Positions 1 to 11,100 are shown, counted from the first letter of the stretch. The stretch: 48,571 nt of DNA from Peptoniphilus timonensis JC401 (GCF_000312025.1 NZ_HE978598.1:9135-57705), one strand, 5' to 3'. Notes: a model not told the origin generated them from the letters alone. Made by a program: numbers and translations.

Positions 1-3000
1 AAAGTTTATCAACTGGATTGTCTTTGTCATCTGTAAAAGAACCACCCTTATCTGCAATAAAAGTAACTCTCTTATATCCATCTGGAATAGGATCATCCTT
101 GTCCTTAACTTCAATAATTCTTACGTCCTTGTAGAAGAAATTAATTTCATCAAGTCCAGTTTCATTTATGCCAGCAAAAGTATCTGTATCTTCAAAGATA
201 TCGAAGAATAATTGTTGTTGTGGTTTGTCATTTAGAACCCAACCAGGAATTTTTCTGTAGTTTCTAGCATCATAGTGACGCTTGCCATTTACCACTGTTT
301 CACTAGGAATAACGGCATATTTTTCTTTTATCTTTGAAAATTCTTCTTTATTCTTTGAAAGAAGTTCTTTATACGCCTTGCTCTTTTCTTCTGGAGTTTT
401 GGAAGTATCATTTTTTATTTCTTGATAAGCAGCTTTAGCCTTTTCCATAAAGGCTTCAACTTCTGCTTTTCCTCTTTCATCAAGATAATTTACTTGGTAA
501 ACTCTTTCTTTAAATGGCTTGTAGAAAAATTCAAAGCGATTGTTCTTTTCCTTAGGATTATCAACTAAATCCCCTGTTTCAGGGTCATGAACTTTTTCTG
601 GCTCAACTCTTAAAATTTGGTTGTAGGAGTTATCTCTATTAGTTTCATCCTTATAAGTTTTATAATCTGAATTTGCATTATAAAGTGCATCCCACTCAGC
701 TTGTGGAACTAGCAAATATTTGTCACCCTGTCTACTTGCAAGACCTGTTGTATAAGATCCAACCCTTCTGTTATAAAGATTTTGTATTTCTTTAGATTCT
801 TCCTCATAATTCAAATTTAAGAAGTGATGTATAGATTCAACTGTTATTAGGTCTTGTTTGTTCCAAATTGCTCTAAGATGAACATTAGATACAACTTTAT
901 TTCCAAAGTGATACATTTCAGGTACTTTATACAAGTCCTTATAACTTGTATCTTCAGTTTTGGTGTCAATTCCATTTTCATCTTTTGTGTATTTTACAAA
1001 TTCCCAACCAGCAAAGTTGTAGCCAGGTCTTGTTGGTTCAATAATATTGTTGTTGGCATCTTTAGGTTCTTTTAAAGTCATCTTGTGGACAAGATTAAAG
1101 GTGTTGGATTCACCATCTACTTTTTCTGGATATGTGTGACTTACTCCATCTATTTCAAGTTTTTTAGATTCATTTGTAATATTTTCTGTGCTTAAGTTTC
1201 TTAAACTTCCACCATTTGGATCAAATTTTACCTTCCAAATAGTTTCTGGTTCTCCCCACTTAGCGTAAAGCACTTGGTCGTAATGAAGTTTTGTTTCCTT
1301 GCCGTCTTTTACCAAGTTTTCACCTGCAGGATCAAGTGCCCAGCCTAAGAAGCTCCAATCCTCTGGTACCCAATCTGGTTTTTTGGGTGCATTTTTTGTA
1401 TCTAATTCCAAATCCTTTAATGGGAATTCATAAGGCACATCTAAAATATTACCTGCACCATATTCGCTGTCATTTTTTACTATCTTAGGGTCGTTATTTA
1501 ATTTTAATTTATACTTGTTACGAGAATAGTTTGCAAAATTATAAGCATTTCTCCCCTCAAAGGATTTTGTACCCCAAGGAAATTTGTCGATGTATTCTAT
1601 CTTGTCGGCGTCACTTCTAAAAGGTGTCTTTGCATTTCTCTCTGCATTTAATTCATCAAAAGATTTATCAAATCTACCTTTTGGCTTAACAAATACCCAT
1701 TCTGCTTCCCTTGTCTCTTGTTTAAGGGTAAAGCCTTGAAGGTTAGGCAAAATGAAAGCATAGAAAGCATTGGTGTCACTCTTCCAATAGGAAAGATCAT
1801 AATCTATTTGCTCCTTGCCCTCGAAATCGTCTTTTATAATATCAATGTGGTGGACAACGGACTCATCCCAGGATGTCGCTGCCAGAGAAATCTCATATTT
1901 TTCCCTATCTTCTGTTTGATTTTCTCCTAGGGGTATTTTATCTCCGTGACCCAGTCCTAAATCCTTTACATCTTCACTGTCGATAAAATCTTCCGCACTT
2001 AAGCGATAAGGCGGCGTGTCACGAAAAATTAGTTCTCCCGGTTCATTAACATTAATTGTCCAGCCTATTGGACCCATGTCTACACCCTCTGCACCACTAG
2101 CTGTTGGAAGACCTGAAATTTCCTCATCCCTTGGCCATATTTTATCTAAACTTTGGTTGAAGCGAGCATCTACTTTATAAGGAGATCCTTCTTTTCCTAT
2201 GACTTGTCCATTTCTTGTTAAAGTAGGCCAATAGCTAGACGATGGATCCCATCCCTCTTCATTAGCTGCTGTAAAGTAAAGGGTATAGACTCTGCGGTCG
2301 TAGTAGACGTTATAGACAGTTTCTCCTGTTGATAGAACGGATTTTTGAACTGTAGGATCTTTTTCGGATGCGTTTTGCTTTTTAGTCAAGTCTTCATTTA
2401 AAAAATAATATCTTTCAAATTCTTCTTTGTTATCTTGAGCCTTTTCCAATCGTCCGTCATTTAGGTCCGGGAAGGTAATTCCATGTATATCCAAATCAGT
2501 AAGGTCTGGAGTAGAACCTGTTTCGGCATTATCTATTCTTCTTGCACCGATAAAGTCGTAACGATCACGCAAAGGAAGGGTGTCATCTTTATCATCATAA
2601 TCTGGTTTTTCAGTCCAAAATTGGATAACATATTCAGCTGTCTTATTTTCAGTCCACTGAGCAGTAAAAGTAAGACTTTCTGCAGGCATGGCATATTTTA
2701 TGCCATCTTGGAATTTTCCACCTGCTTCAAAATCTTCTTTTGTAATAAGAGTATCTTTAGGAAGAGTCTTCTTATTGCCATCAGCATCTGTATAAGTTAT
2801 ATCTTTATCTGCCTTCCAACCTTGTAACTCTGAACCTGCCTTTTTAATATCAAAATTTAATTTTGGAATTGTTTGTCCATAGATGAGAGTCATTCCTGGC
2901 AAATCAGTTCCACCATTGGAATCAAAATTCACATCATAAATAGCGCGGTTGTAACGCATTTCTATTTCAAAATCATTTGAATTTTGTGGAACTTGGGTTG

Positions 3001-3734
3001 TAAGGACATTGACTTCAGGAACATAGCCTTTAATTTGTTCTCCGTCTAAGGCTTTTATAGTGACAGAAGTTCCTGTAAGGCCGTTTTGAGTTGTGTAAAT
3101 AAATTTATTATCTCCATCTCTCAAACCATATTCATCACGATTTTCTAACATTTGGAAAGTGTGTTTTATATTTATTGTTCCGCGTTTTGCCTTATAAAGA
3201 TATGGATGTCTTCCAATGTATTCATTGACATCCAAGTTTCCCTTTAAGGCATTGTCTTTAATGTATTTGTAATTTACATGAAAGCTTTTTGTAGGCGAAG
3301 TATATCCATCAATACCTGGCAAATCTATTATTTTATCTATCTTAGATTTTTCTTCATCTGTCAAAACTTTTTGATCCTCATTGCCGTCTAAGTCAGTATA
3401 TGTATATTCATCATCACCAACAGTAGCAATATAGGGTTGATAGCCAATGACTTCTTCATCATTTCTTGGCAATTTATAGTCTGCACGCATGGTATAAAGT
3501 TTTGGCATATCCGGATTTTTAACAATATCTTCTGCACTCTTTCCCTCTGCCTTTTTTTATTGTCACAGGTTCTTTGTTTAAATTCTGCTGAGAAGTTATT
3601 GTTGTTTTGTCATAATTTAAATCTGCTGCTAAAGCTTGTAAAGGAAAGGCTGTTATTAGCATCATAAAAGCTAAAAGTCCACAAATTCCTTGTTTAAAAA
3701 AACTTTGCAGCTTATTTTTTCTACTCTTCTTCAT
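1..3734 (-). CDS. Large secreted surface protein with InlB/Flg_new-like repeats; apparent frameshift, C-terminus outside window
   Basis: The ATG at 3734 follows a strong AGGAGG site. The first ~37 residues form a signal peptide (basic KKSRKNK start, hydrophobic core, cleavage near ALAA). After about 60 codons the frame meets a run of seven A (3552-3558) and soon stops. If the run had six A, the frame stays open to the left edge, more than 1,200 residues in all. That long frame carries repeats of the InlB B-repeat / Listeria-Bacteroides type: F-x-S/P-N-G-G motifs (VNFDSNGG, VKFDPNGG), each followed by an L..W.....-type ending such as ELQGWKAD or FLGWALDP, with charged linkers. Proteins of this kind are secreted adhesin-like surface proteins in anaerobic cocci. 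Any C-terminal anchor (SLH or LPXTG) lies outside the window. Function is inferred; the frame break may be an assembly error or phase variation. Confidence 0.75.
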
Positions 3735-3971
3735 TTCTTCCTCCTTAGTTATATATATTTATTAATGCAATTATCCCAAGTCATAATCTCAATGCTTGGT
3801 ATTTATCTTATGACATTATTATATTAAAGTGCAATTATTAAATCAATAGTTTTTCTGTATTTAATCAGAAATGTAACATTTTCCTAAAAGCTTAAAATCT
3901 CTTAAATATTTTATACAATTTTAATAAGAATTTTAGGCTAAATAAAAATCAAAAATATTTTTATTAAAGAT
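3735..3971. other. AT-rich divergent intergenic region
   Basis: This is the gap between the divergently transcribed surface protein and htpG. The htpG promoter and CIRCE lie at its right end (3972-4028). The rest is very AT-rich; I see no further gene or clear hairpin, and the promoter of the surface protein gene could not be assigned with confidence. Confidence 0.6.
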
Positions 3972-4000
3972 TTGACTATTGGCATAAAAAGATATATATT
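3972..4000 (+). promoter_or_regulatory. Sigma-A promoter of htpG
   Basis: TTGACT (3972-3977), a 17-base spacer and TATATT (3995-4000) match the vegetative consensus closely. Transcription would start near 4007, inside the adjoining CIRCE element, so a bound HrcA would block initiation. Confidence 0.85.
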
Positions 4001-4001
4001 A

Positions 4002-4028
4002 TTAGCAGATGCACAATTCGAGTGCTAA
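4002..4028 (+). promoter_or_regulatory. CIRCE operator (HrcA binding site) upstream of htpG
   Basis: The right arm GAGTGCTAA (4020-4028) is a perfect CIRCE half. The left arm TTAGCAGAT (4002-4010) matches 6 of the 9 consensus bases TTAGCACTC. The spacer is exactly 9 bases. The element directly follows the -10 box and overlaps the expected transcription start, the usual arrangement for HrcA repression of heat-shock genes. Confidence 0.85.
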
Positions 4029-4045
4029 CGAAGAAAGGTGATTAT

Positions 4046-5900
4046 ATGCAAAATAAAAAATACAATGCTGAAACTGAAAGATTAATGGATTTAATGATAA
4101 ATTCCATTTACACAAATAAAGAAATATTTTTAAGAGAACTTATATCAAACGCATCTGATGCAATGGACAAGATGTATTATATTGCCCTAAACAATGAGGA
4201 TGTTAAGTTTAACCACGAAGATTATTTTATTAGAATCACTCCAAATAAGGAAAATAGAACTATCACTATTGAAGATGGTGGTCTTGGAATGACTGAAGAT
4301 GAACTTGTGGAAAATTTAGGTACAATAGCAAAATCTGGCTCTCTTGATTTTAAAAATTTAAATAAAAAAGACGCTGATCATGAAATAATTGGTCAATTTG
4401 GGGTAGGTTTTTACTCTGCCTTTATGGTTGCAGATGAAATTTCTGTCTTAACTAAATCTTATAAAGAAGACCTAGCTCATCTTTGGAAATCCAAGGGTGC
4501 AGATGGTTACTCTATAGAAGACGCCAAAAAAGAAAATCACGGAACTATTATAAGTCTACACTTAAAGGAAAATACTGAAGAAGAAAATTATGACGAATTC
4601 CTTGATGAATACAAGATAAGAGATCTTGTGAGCCACTACTCCAATTACATCTCCTATCCAATTAAAATGGAAGTGGAAAAGAAAAGACCAGCAGCTGATG
4701 CAACAGAAGAAGATCCAAAATTTGAATCCTATAGAGAAGACGATGTGCTTAACTCATCTGTTCCTATGTGGAGAAAAAATAAAAATGAATTAAAAGATGA
4801 GGACTACAACAACTTCTTTAGACAAAGACACTTTGGCTTTGAAGATCCTCTTGCCCACATCCACATTTCTGTAGAAGGAATGATTTCCTTTAAGGCAATT
4901 CTATACATTCCATCAAGAAGACCTTTTGATTTCTTAAATCCAGATAAAAAAGGCGGACTTGAACTTTATTCCAATGGAGTTCTAATTATGGAAAAATGTG
5001 AAGACCTTCTTCCAGATTATTTAAACTTCGTAAAGGGTGTTGTTGATTCTGAAGATATTTCCCTAAATATCTCTCGTGAAATGCTACAAAAAACTCGTGA
5101 ATTACAATTAATTAAGAAAAATATAGAAAAGAAAATCTTAGATGAACTTGCAAAAATCTTAAAGAATGACAGAGAAAAATACAGAGAATTCTTTAAAAAC
5201 TTTGGAATTAGTCTAAAATCCGGTGCTTATGAAAATTATGGTGCTGACAAAGACAAATTAAAAGACCTATTTATTTTTGCCACAACAAAAAGAGAAGATG
5301 CAACTTTCAATGAATATAGAAAAGAAATGAAGCCAGACCAAGACTTTATTTATTATGCAAATGGAAATTCTATAGAAAGTATCAAGGATCTTCCACAAAT
5401 CAAACACTTTATTGACGAAGACCTAGAAGTACTTGCTCTAACAGATCCAATTGATGAATTTGTCATCAAAATGCTAGAAGAATATGACGACAAAAAGTTT
5501 AAGTCAATTTCTGAAACTGATGAAGTAAAAGAAGAAGACGAAAAAAATCTTGGCGATTATATCAAGAAAATGAAAGACATTTTAACTGGCGAAGTTTCAT
5601 CAATAAGAGAAAACCCAAACTTAAAAGATGACGCAGCTTATCTTTCAAGCAAGGGCGAAATCTCCATTGAAATGGAAAAAAACCCTAAGCCATATGCCAA
5701 ACAATGGGGGCTTTAAGGCTGACAAGGTTCTAGAAATAAATCCAAAGCACCCTGCTGTAAAGAAATTAAAAGAAATGGACGAATCTTCCGAAGAATTTAA
5801 AACTTACACTGAATTATTATATGACGGAGCAAGACTTGTTGCAGGTCTAGACATAAAAGACCCAATTGCCTATGCAAGAAATGTTTCAAAGTTAATGTAA
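4046..5900 (+). CDS. htpG: Molecular chaperone HtpG (Hsp90 family), apparent frameshift near the C-terminus
   Basis: ATP-dependent cytosolic chaperone of the Hsp90 family. Counting from the ATG at 4046 (preceded by AAAGGTG), the N-terminal GHKL ATPase shows ELISNASDA (31-39), DGGLGM (77-82), GTIAKSG (92-98) and the lid/phosphate-loop motif GQFGVGF (116-122); the middle domain carries ISREMLQ. An upstream GTG at 4022 lies inside the CIRCE operator and is unlikely to be the start. At a run of seven A (5676-5682) the frame shifts and stops at 5716, while the expected C-terminal dimerisation domain (HMPNNGGFKADK onward) continues in the next frame to 5900. With six A the protein is about 618 residues, normal for HtpG. 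As this is a housekeeping gene, a homopolymer error is more likely than a real pseudogene. The CIRCE site implies HrcA control. Confidence 0.95.
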
Positions 5901-5942
5901 GAAATTTTTATTAAAAATAAATAAAATATTTAAGACAAAAAC

Positions 5943-5975
5943 AAGGCTCTTTTCATTGTGAGAAGAGCCTTTTTT
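5943..5975 (+). terminator. Intrinsic terminator of htpG
   Basis: Arms AAGGCTCTT (5943-5951) and AAGAGCCTT (5963-5971) form a 9-bp stem followed by a T run to 5975, directly downstream of htpG. Confidence 0.9.
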
Positions 5976-6048
5976 ATGAGTTTTAATTTTAAAAAAAGCT
6001 GATATGCAAGATAAGTAAATCTACTCTACACATCACTTTTTTTAAAAT

Positions 6049-6276
6049 TTATTTTTCAATTCTTTCATCATTTTTATCACTTTTTGATTTTTCTAAATTA
6101 TCAAGTTTTTCTAAAATATTATTTAACTTTTCATTGAGAACAACAAAAACAATTACAATAAAAATATACATAGAAATAATTAAATCAGAATTATTTCCAT
6201 TAATATTATGTCCAATTATAATTACTAATAAGAAATTTAAGAATAGGTATATGCACGTTTTTAAAATATATATCAT
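6049..6276 (-). CDS. Small two-helix membrane protein, unknown function
   Basis: A 75-residue product starting at an ATG with a good GGGAGG site 5 bases upstream. Two hydrophobic segments (about residues 3-22 and 32-48) are followed by a highly charged C-terminal tail rich in Lys, Glu and Asp that looks helical. I do not recognise a family. It is the last of a group of short minus-strand genes for membrane or lipoproteins (6049-7224). The strong ribosome binding site is the main reason to accept it; function unknown. Confidence 0.6.
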   Translation of the reverse strand: MIYILKTCIYLFLNFLLVIIIGHNINGNNSDLIISMYIFIVIVFVVLNEKLNNILEKLDNLEKSKSDKNDERIEK

Positions 6277-6362
6277 TTTTCCTCCCTCATAAAAATATAG
6301 TATCTTTCTTAACTAGTAGTTTCTAACTCCTTAAATAATAGAGTGTAAATCTTTACTATAAT

Positions 6363-6757
6363 TCATGATTTTAATTCATGATTTTTATGTAAAAACAAAA
6401 AAATATTTTCTCCTATAAGCAAGAAAAAATACAAGGCATTAAAATCATAAAGGTAGACAAAATTTTCTTGCAAATAATATTTTTTTATGACTATATAAAT
6501 TGCAAGTATAAAAATTTCAATTAATAAAAATATTCCAAGAGTCTTTTTCGGTAGTTTGCATGAAAAATTAAAATAATAAGCAAGCATAAAACCCAAAATA
6601 AAATCATTAAAATTTTTACAATATCTAAGATAATCATATATTTTATGTCAAAGGTCGCTTGAATTCTCCCATTGATGTATCCAAGAACTTTTATGAAGAT
6701 TAGATTTAACATTGGAAATAAGAATAATGATATTAAAAAATTTATATATTTTTTCAA
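6363..6757 (-). CDS. Small polytopic membrane protein, probably split by a frameshift
   Basis: A TTG start at 6757 sits 7 bases after AGGAAGGAG. The first frame gives two hydrophobic segments and ends at 6521 with an ordinary-looking tail; a second frame (6596 down to 6363) has no convincing ribosome binding site and encodes two more hydrophobic segments. One extra T in the TTTT run near 6597-6600 would join them into a single product of about 131 residues with four membrane segments. I infer one gene, but two overlapping short ORFs cannot be excluded. No family recognised; neighbours are other small envelope proteins. Confidence 0.45.
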
Positions 6758-6807
6758 ATAATAGCTCCTTCCTATTACGACAATAATGTTTTTATCTAGA
6801 TAATATT

Positions 6808-7224
6808 TTATTTATCCTTATATTCGCCGATAAAAGAATATGTCCTTTCCATAAAATCAAAAACTAAGTTTGGCACAGAATCCTTGTCCTTCTCAATTTT
6901 CATTCCATATCCAGCAATGATAGGTTCTTCAAAGTCATCAAACTTCATATATACTTGGTAACCAGTCCCAGCCTTTTTTAATTCATAAGTTCCAGTAAAG
7001 TCCATGGCATTAGTCCTATCAATCATGACAAAATTTTTATCTCCAAATTTGATAGCCACATCGTTACTTAACTTTTCTCCGTCATCTGTATTTATCATAC
7101 TATCTAAAGTCCAATTTATTTCGCTAATTTTCTTATCTGGAAGACCTTGGTTCTTGCCTGTGCAAGCCGACAAAATTATTCCTATCATAAAAATTAATAA
7201 TAAAATTTTTAAATACTTTTTCAT
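6808..7224 (-). CDS. Small secreted lipoprotein, unknown function
   Basis: A 138-residue product with a type II signal peptide: MKKYLK, a hydrophobic core, then the lipobox ILSAC, so the mature protein would be lipid-anchored on the outer face of the membrane through that Cys. I chose the ATG at 7224, which has AAGGAGGAGG just upstream, over one six codons earlier. The mature part is rich in Asp/Lys and beta-prone (FTGTYELKK, YQVYMKFDD), suggesting a small beta-barrel or lipocalin-like fold, but I cannot name a family. It is the first of a cluster of small minus-strand envelope genes and is divergent from tpx. Confidence 0.75.
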   Translation of the reverse strand: MKKYLKILLLIFMIGIILSACTGKNQGLPDKKISEINWTLDSMINTDDGEKLSNDVAIKFGDKNFVMIDRTNAMDFTGTYELKKAGTGYQVYMKFDDFEEPIIAGYGMKIEKDKDSVPNLVFDFMERTYSFIGEYKDK

Positions 7225-7379
7225 ATTTCCCTCCTCCTTCAATTCCTTTAATTCACAAAAGTTTTCTTACTTATATTTTAATTAAGATGAAATTTTATTG
7301 CAATCCCTTGTTAAAATTATAAATATTTGGATATAAATATAGTGTAAATTAAAGTAAATATTTTTTGGAGGTAATTACA

Positions 7380-7880
7380 ATGGATATAACATTTGGCGGA
7401 GATAAAGTAAATCTAGAAGGTAAAGAAATCAAAGTTGGAGATATGGCTCCATCTTTTAAAGCAGTTAATAAAGATTTATCTGATTTTAATTCAGAAGATT
7501 TAAAGGGAAAAATCGTAGTTTATTCAGTTGCACCATCTATTGATACACCAGTTTGTGCTCTTCAAGCTACAACTTTTAACGAAGAAGCTACAAAATTATC
7601 TGATGATGTGAAAATTGTTACTGTAACTGTTGATTTACCTTTTGCACAAGAAAGATTCTGTTCAGTTAAGGGAATCGACAATGCAGACATTGTTTCTGAC
7701 TACAGATACAAGGAATTCGGACAAAAATTTGGCTTCATGATGAAAGAATTACAACTTCTTGCTCGTGGCGTTGTAATTGTTGATAGAGATGGAAAAGTTG
7801 CTTACGTTGAATATGTTCCTGAAGTAACTAATGATGTTAACTTTGACAAGGCTCTTGAAGAAGTTAAAAAATTAAGCTAA
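7380..7880 (+). CDS. tpx: Thiol peroxidase, atypical 2-Cys peroxiredoxin
   Basis: Cytoplasmic peroxiredoxin that reduces H2O2 and alkyl hydroperoxides using thioredoxin. The 166-residue length is normal for Tpx. The peroxidatic Cys59 sits in APSIDTPVC, the signature active-site loop, and the resolving Cys94 in ERFCSVKGID, the spacing typical of Tpx. The thioredoxin-fold core starts with GDMAPSF. The ATG at 7380 has GGAGG 9 bases upstream; an in-frame TTG at 7365 lies before that site and is rejected. It is followed by rlmH after a single base, so the two are very likely co-transcribed. For an anaerobe this is an oxygen-defence gene. Confidence 0.95.
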   Translation: MDITFGGDKVNLEGKEIKVGDMAPSFKAVNKDLSDFNSEDLKGKIVVYSVAPSIDTPVCALQATTFNEEATKLSDDVKIVTVTVDLPFAQERFCSVKGIDNADIVSDYRYKEFGQKFGFMMKELQLLARGVVIVDRDGKVAYVEYVPEVTNDVNFDKALEEVKKLS

Positions 7881-7881
7881 T

Positions 7882-8364
7882 ATGACAAATATTAATTTAA
7901 TCGTACTTGGAAAAATCAAGGAATCTTATTTTAAAGATGCCATAAATGAGTACAAAAAAATGCTTAAGTCTTACGCAGATTTAAGCATTTTTGAAATTAT
8001 GGACGAACCCTGCCCCGAAAATTTATCAGAAAAAGACATGGAGAAGGTAAAAAACACTGAGGGCGAAAAGATTTTGTCAAAGATAAAAGACGATGCCTAT
8101 GTAATTGCCCTTGCCATTGAGGGAAAGAGCCTTGACTCTTTAGCTTTTGCAGATAAAATTAATAATCTTATGATTGACGGTCACTCAAATATAACTTTTG
8201 TAATTGGAGGAAGTCTAGGACTATCTGATGAAGTTTTACAAAGAGCAAACTACAAGCTAAGCTTCTCCAAGATGACCTTCCCTCACAAACTTATGCGAGT
8301 GATCCTCATGGAGCAAATCTACAGGGCCTTCAGGATAATAAATAACCACCCCTACCACAAGTGA
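7882..8364 (+). CDS. rlmH: 23S rRNA pseudouridine-1915 N3-methyltransferase RlmH
   Basis: SPOUT-class enzyme that uses SAM to methylate pseudouridine 1915 in helix 69 of 23S rRNA on assembled ribosomes. The length (160 residues) matches the family. The SAM-binding knot motif FVIGGSLG is at 106-113, and the C-terminal block FPHKLMRV..MEQIYRA..I.N.HPYHK, which ends in the strongly conserved YHK, is intact. The ATG lies one base after the tpx stop codon, so translation is probably coupled to tpx. Confidence 0.96.
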   Translation: MTNINLIVLGKIKESYFKDAINEYKKMLKSYADLSIFEIMDEPCPENLSEKDMEKVKNTEGEKILSKIKDDAYVIALAIEGKSLDSLAFADKINNLMIDGHSNITFVIGGSLGLSDEVLQRANYKLSFSKMTFPHKLMRVILMEQIYRAFRIINNHPYHK

Positions 8365-8452
8365 AGTTTTTATTAAATTAAATTTATTAAATCAAGTTTT
8401 TTCCTTTCACGACTTTCATCTTACAAATATTGAAAATTTAGCTAAGGCAAAC

Positions 8453-8484
8453 AAAAAAGGACTCATGGGAGTCCTTTCTTTTAC
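8453..8484. terminator. Bidirectional intrinsic terminator between rlmH and the SLH gene
   Basis: Arms AAAGGACTC (8456-8464) and GAGTCCTTT (8469-8477) with a 4-base loop. Reading minus, a run of six T follows, so it best serves the SLH protein gene; reading plus, CTTTCTTTT can also stop rlmH transcripts. Confidence 0.85.
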
Positions 8485-8495
8485 CATTTATTAAA

Positions 8496-11077
8496 TTATT
8501 TGATTATATCTTTCCATTCTTCCATATTATCCTTTAATCTTAGATAAGTGTGGCTGTGGTAAGCTTCAACAAGTTCATAATAACCCCAATGTCCCTTATA
8601 AGACATGTCTTTGTAATTGTGAACTGTATCTTGATTTGCATCAATGAAATTCTTGTCAGGGTATCTTTCATACAATTTATTTAACATTGTAGCAACTTCT
8701 GCTCTTGTAATAGTATTGTCTGGTTTGAAAGTTCCATCAGGATAACCCTTAATTCTTTCATTGCCATAAGCTTGGTTAATTGCAGCTTCAAATTTGTGAC
8801 CTTTCACATCATCAAATGGAGCAACTGTATTGTTTTTCTTGTCAATATGACTAATTAACTCAGCAAGTTCTGCTCTAGTGATCTTGTCGTTAGGTCTAAC
8901 ATTTTCGCCTTCTTTTTCTAACAAGTAACCAGCTTTAAAGGCAGCGTTGATAGCGCCATTGTACCACATATCTGCCTTAGTGTCTTTATAAATCTTAGAA
9001 GACTTGTCGCTTAAATCAAGTTTTTGAAGTCTTGCAACTACTGCAATTGCTTCTGCTCTTGTCATATCTCCATCAGGTCTAATAGTATCATCTGGATATC
9101 CGAAGATGTATTGATCATGAGTGTTAATAACTTCTTTAGTTTCAACTTCTTTTTTGTCAACAGATGCGTAAACTGGATAAGTTGGAGTATATTCGTGAAT
9201 CTTTAGTTGTGGTTTAATCTCAGGTTCAGGAATTGGAGTAGGTTCTGGTTCTGGTGTAGGTTCCGCTTTCTTAGAGCATAATACTGTAAATGTTATATCT
9301 TCTAAATCTCCACCTTCTTGTGAATAAAGAAAATCCCTTCCACCTTCTTCTTGGATAGCTTTCCAATTTACAAAAAGAGAATATATATTTGTGTCATATT
9401 TTCTTCTTAGTTGTGAATCATTTAAAAGATTTGGTATAACTTCTCCAAATATTTCTGGATGTTTATCTAACATATAATCAATTGCCTCATTGACATTTGG
9501 ATCTTCTTCATTAAAGTGGGTAACATTTTTCCAAGTATCATCTTGTACTACAACATCTTCACCAAATTTTTCACGCAATTCGTCTTTATATTCAGAAGCT
9601 ACCCAATCGTCTACATCTGTAATAGTTCTGAAAAATACCTTTCCACCTAGTTGTCCTTTTACAGTGTATTTTTCTCCATAAACAGCTTCATCAGATAACT
9701 TTAGTCCAGGAATATTTATATAAAAATTAGAATCCACTTTTAAAACAGTATTGCTAAGGTCATAGATAGAAGGCATCATTTTCTTTGCTTCTTCTGTCAA
9801 AGGCATTTCTATTTTTAGCAAAGTTTCTCCAGTTTCAGGATCAGTACTTCTTTCAACTTTTGAAATGTAATAAACATTTTGTGATCCAAGTAATTCTAGT
9901 GAAGATTCATTTATATCTTCAGGAACTATGATTTCTTTTGGAAATCTTAAAGTACATGAAAATACACTTCCTAAATCAAGTGCTGGCCAAAATCTAAAAA
10001 TTGGGTGTTCATTAAACTTTAATTCAGCATCTTCAAAACCAACAACACTAGCTGGATTTGAAACTGTATCTTTGATTTTTTGAACATTTAATTTTGTAGT
10101 AACATCGAACTTTTCATCTTTGTTAATTGAAAAATAATTATTACTTTCAGTTTCAGTTTTATTTCCTAAAATATCTCCATCTAGTTTTTGATTTACTGGA
10201 AAACCACCAAGTTCTTCTGGAAAATCAGATAAATCCATCGGATATAATTCATTAAATAAGCTAAGGATTCCTTTTCCATCTGCTTGAATTGCTTTGGATT
10301 TATCAACTAATCTTAAATTTTGTTCAACTTCTGGAACATAATCCATAATTGTGTCGCCTTTTTTATAATGAATTGTCATTGGAATGTCTACATTTAAAAT
10401 ATCTTCGTTCCTAATTTCACCATCTAAATTCAAAGCTATATCTGATTTTAATGTTTTGAATTTAGCCCTAAATATAAGAGTATTTCCTTCTATAATTAAA
10501 TCTTGTGGATCATATACCTTTTTAAGAGATTCATTATTGGACCACTTAGCTGTAATTTCATCTTTGTTAAATTCCATATTTTTAGGTAACTTAACTTTAA
10601 GTTCATAATAAGAATTTTCAAGATTCCAGTCTGTTTGATCCCATTTTTCTTTTGCTTTATTCAATTGTTCTTTTTCAAAAGCAAATTCCTTTGAAATATC
10701 ACCTTTAAACATTTCTTCTAATTTTTTGTCATCTTCGTCACTCCAAGGATCTGGAACCCAAATATTCATGACTTTACCAATATTTTTTTATAATAAAATC
10801 CTAAAATTCCTCCAGAGTTAAACTCATCACTCATTATCTTGAGTACATTTGTTTCGTCTTTGTCTTCAGTTATTTGCAGAAATGTGTTTACGTCTAAATT
10901 GTCCTTATCAGCAGTAAAGCCAACTTTATTTTGTTCTTCGAATTTCGCATCTTCAATATTACCAAATTGAATTTCTACCTTTCTTGACTCCTCAGCAAAG
11001 ACATTGAAAGGCATAATGCCAACTAACATTACTAGAGCTAAAAATAAGCTCAATGATTTTTTAATTATTTTTTTCAC
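8496..11077 (-). CDS. SLH-domain surface protein, apparent frameshift near residue 100
   Basis: The GTG at 11077, 7 bases after AAAGGAGG, starts a signal peptide (KKIIKKS, hydrophobic core, cleavage near VFAEES). The first frame ends after 103 codons; the remaining 757 codons lie in another frame. The switch point is a run of seven A (10783-10789 on the plus strand as T); eight A would give one protein of about 861 residues. The central ~500 residues match no family I know. A Pro/Glu-rich linker (TPEPEPTPIPEPE) precedes three SLH repeats (GYPDDTIRPDGDMTRAEA, NVRPNDKITRAE, GYPDGTFKPDNTITRAE), which anchor proteins to pyruvylated secondary cell-wall polymer. The two frames overlap as TCATGA, so a ribosome could restart at 10769. 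The unusual leader is described separately. Confidence 0.85.
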
Positions 11078-11100
11078 TTTAAACCTCCTTTTATTAAAAA

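Noticed and set aside
4022-4045. GTG at 4022 as the start of htpG
   Set aside because: It lies inside the CIRCE operator and before the ribosome binding site; the ATG at 4046 fits the family N-terminus.
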